Positions 63,001 through 64,000 of a DNA stretch of 64,000 nt are shown piece by piece; the first letter of the stretch is position 1, and every line of letters starts with the position of its first letter. Under the pieces are notes generated by a model. It made no database searches. It had not been told where the DNA came from and saw only the letters and a list, made by a program, of their open reading frames with translations. Source of the DNA: Cenococcum geophilum 1.58. Taxonomy: Eukaryota; Ascomycota; Dothideomycetes; Gloniales; Gloniaceae. The DNA is taken from assembly GCA_001692895.1 (NCBI GenBank), contig KV748185.1, forward strand, positions 1,364,001-1,428,000. The letters run 5' to 3'. The position numbers were made by a program, and so were the translations under genes.

Positions 63001-64000
63001 GTAAGCACTATAAAGAGAAGCTTCTAATAACTACTTCTATATTTAACCCCTACTTCCTTATTATAACTACGGGAACTCTATTTAGAATTGTCGGCATATA
63101 AACTAACAATATAATTATCTTAGGAGACGACTAATTTTTAGCTCTTAAAGAAGATAAGCTAGTAAAGGTAAATCTTATAGCAAAGCTAAAGGAAAGACTT
63201 AATTTAATAACACTACTACTCTTTAATAGATACATCCTCTCCCTAAATAAGGAGTCCATTGCTTTACGCCAGAAGGGTTAAGGTAAGAAGATTAACGTTA
63301 TTAACGTTAATTCTCTAAAGCAAGGATATATAGAGCAACGCGCTTATAAAGCTTATATTACTTCTATCTGTTAACCTAAGGCTTCCTTTAATCTCTTTAT
63401 TACCGCTTAACACCAAGAACTAACTAAGAATGACGTTCTTACCCTAAATAAGCGTCTTTCCCAGCAAACAAACCATATCAACTAGGGACCACCCTATATA
63501 CCTATTAACCTTCCTACCGCTAAGCTCTTTATATTTGTTAATAGATTGTTTATAAATAATAAAGATTTTAGCTTCTAGCTAGGATATAAGATTATTATCG
63601 CGAACGAATCTACTAGAGAGAATAACTTTATAATCTACGGTAACCTTATTTATTAAAGCTTAACTAAGAGCAAACGCGTTACTCGAAGCGTTCTAGCGTT
63701 AGAGATATATAAAATAGTTAGTAGAGTTAATATAGCAATCGCAATTAGAACTACCTTAAAGATAATTATAGATTAACTTAAACTTCCCGTTATCCCTATA
63801 ATTATATACACCGATTTATATTTCCTCTATAAGTGTTTAGTTAAGCTTAGTACCATAAAGGAGAAGCGCCTTATAATTAATATTATAGCACTTTAATAAT
63901 CCTATAAGCGTTAAGAACTCTTTAAGATTTAATAGATAAATAGCTAAGATAACCCGGCGGATATAATAATAAAGGTAAACCTAAACAAGGCTCTAGAGAC
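60080..64000 (+). mobile_element. Copia LTR retrotransposon 2 (runs off right edge)
   Basis: Fossil Ty1/Copia element on the plus strand. It shows a gag end with a zinc-knuckle-like block near 60487-60520, a pre-integrase/integrase region about 61200-61980, a linker with an R-G-R-G-R-P-like block near 62340-62365, reverse transcriptase about 62600-63250, and RNase H from about 63520 to the edge. The order and several blocks parallel Copia 1, but the sequences are clearly different families. The 5' LTR was not found in the window and the 3' end is outside it. Broken several times, yet it keeps longer open stretches than the Gypsy copies. The minus-strand frame at 60516-60794 is a shadow. Confidence 0.85.

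Overview
The window reads as repeat-only DNA from a filamentous ascomycete (Pezizomycotina-like). It is strongly AT-rich, full of TA steps, and almost every old coding stretch is interrupted by TAG/TAA where relatives would be expected to carry CAG/CAA/TGG. Copies of the same element differ almost only by C/T and G/A transitions. That is the signature of repeat-induced point mutation (RIP) acting mainly at CpA. I found no intact host gene, tRNA, rRNA or CRISPR array. The few long ORFs are antisense shadows, pieces of elements, or artefacts of a 12-bp repeat.

Layout. 1-7307: Gypsy family A, sense strand, cut by the left edge, 3' LTR at 6882-7307. 7308-8706: AT-rich spacer with one possible dead gene. 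8707-24619: an old Gypsy family B copy (called B0, sense strand) split by many later insertions: a family A solo LTR (8809-9224) in its 5' LTR; an unclassified insert F (10727-17708) that holds a family B solo LTR (10924-17024), which itself holds a full-length family B element (B1, 11013-16880, antisense); an unclassified insert E (18507-19946); a LINE 3' fragment (20194-20519); a 216-bp inverted-repeat element (20613-20828); and a segment D (21366-24126) that holds a truncated LINE (21885-23878). 24650-25290: a heavily mutated copy of a sequence (family G). A nearly unmutated GC-balanced copy of it sits at 25342-26360 inside another LINE 3' fragment. 27159-35189: Gypsy family A copy 2 (antisense), and 37863-43741: Gypsy family B copy 2 (B2, antisense), both inserted in one Tad-like LINE (sense) with recognisable endonuclease and reverse transcriptase. 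About 44040-45735: a degraded coding stretch of unknown family, related to segment D.

45741-48925 holds the most unusual structure. Two foldback-like elements have long inverted arms built from 12-bp units around a short conserved core, which lies in opposite orientation in the two copies. 50109-56430 is a full-length Copia element (sense) with 171-bp LTRs. 58866-59052 is a GC-normal solo LTR. 60080-64000 is a second Copia element running off the right edge.

Together this is a transposon graveyard with a readable insertion order. Eight insertions have clear target-site duplications: ATATC, TAGAG, TTATA, AGTAG, GGATT, CTAAC and CCTAC for LTR elements, plus a 13-bp one for a LINE. All coordinates and TSDs were read by eye. 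Family names are local labels. Superfamily calls rest on recognisable integrase, reverse transcriptase, chromodomain and zinc-knuckle patterns, not on a database search.
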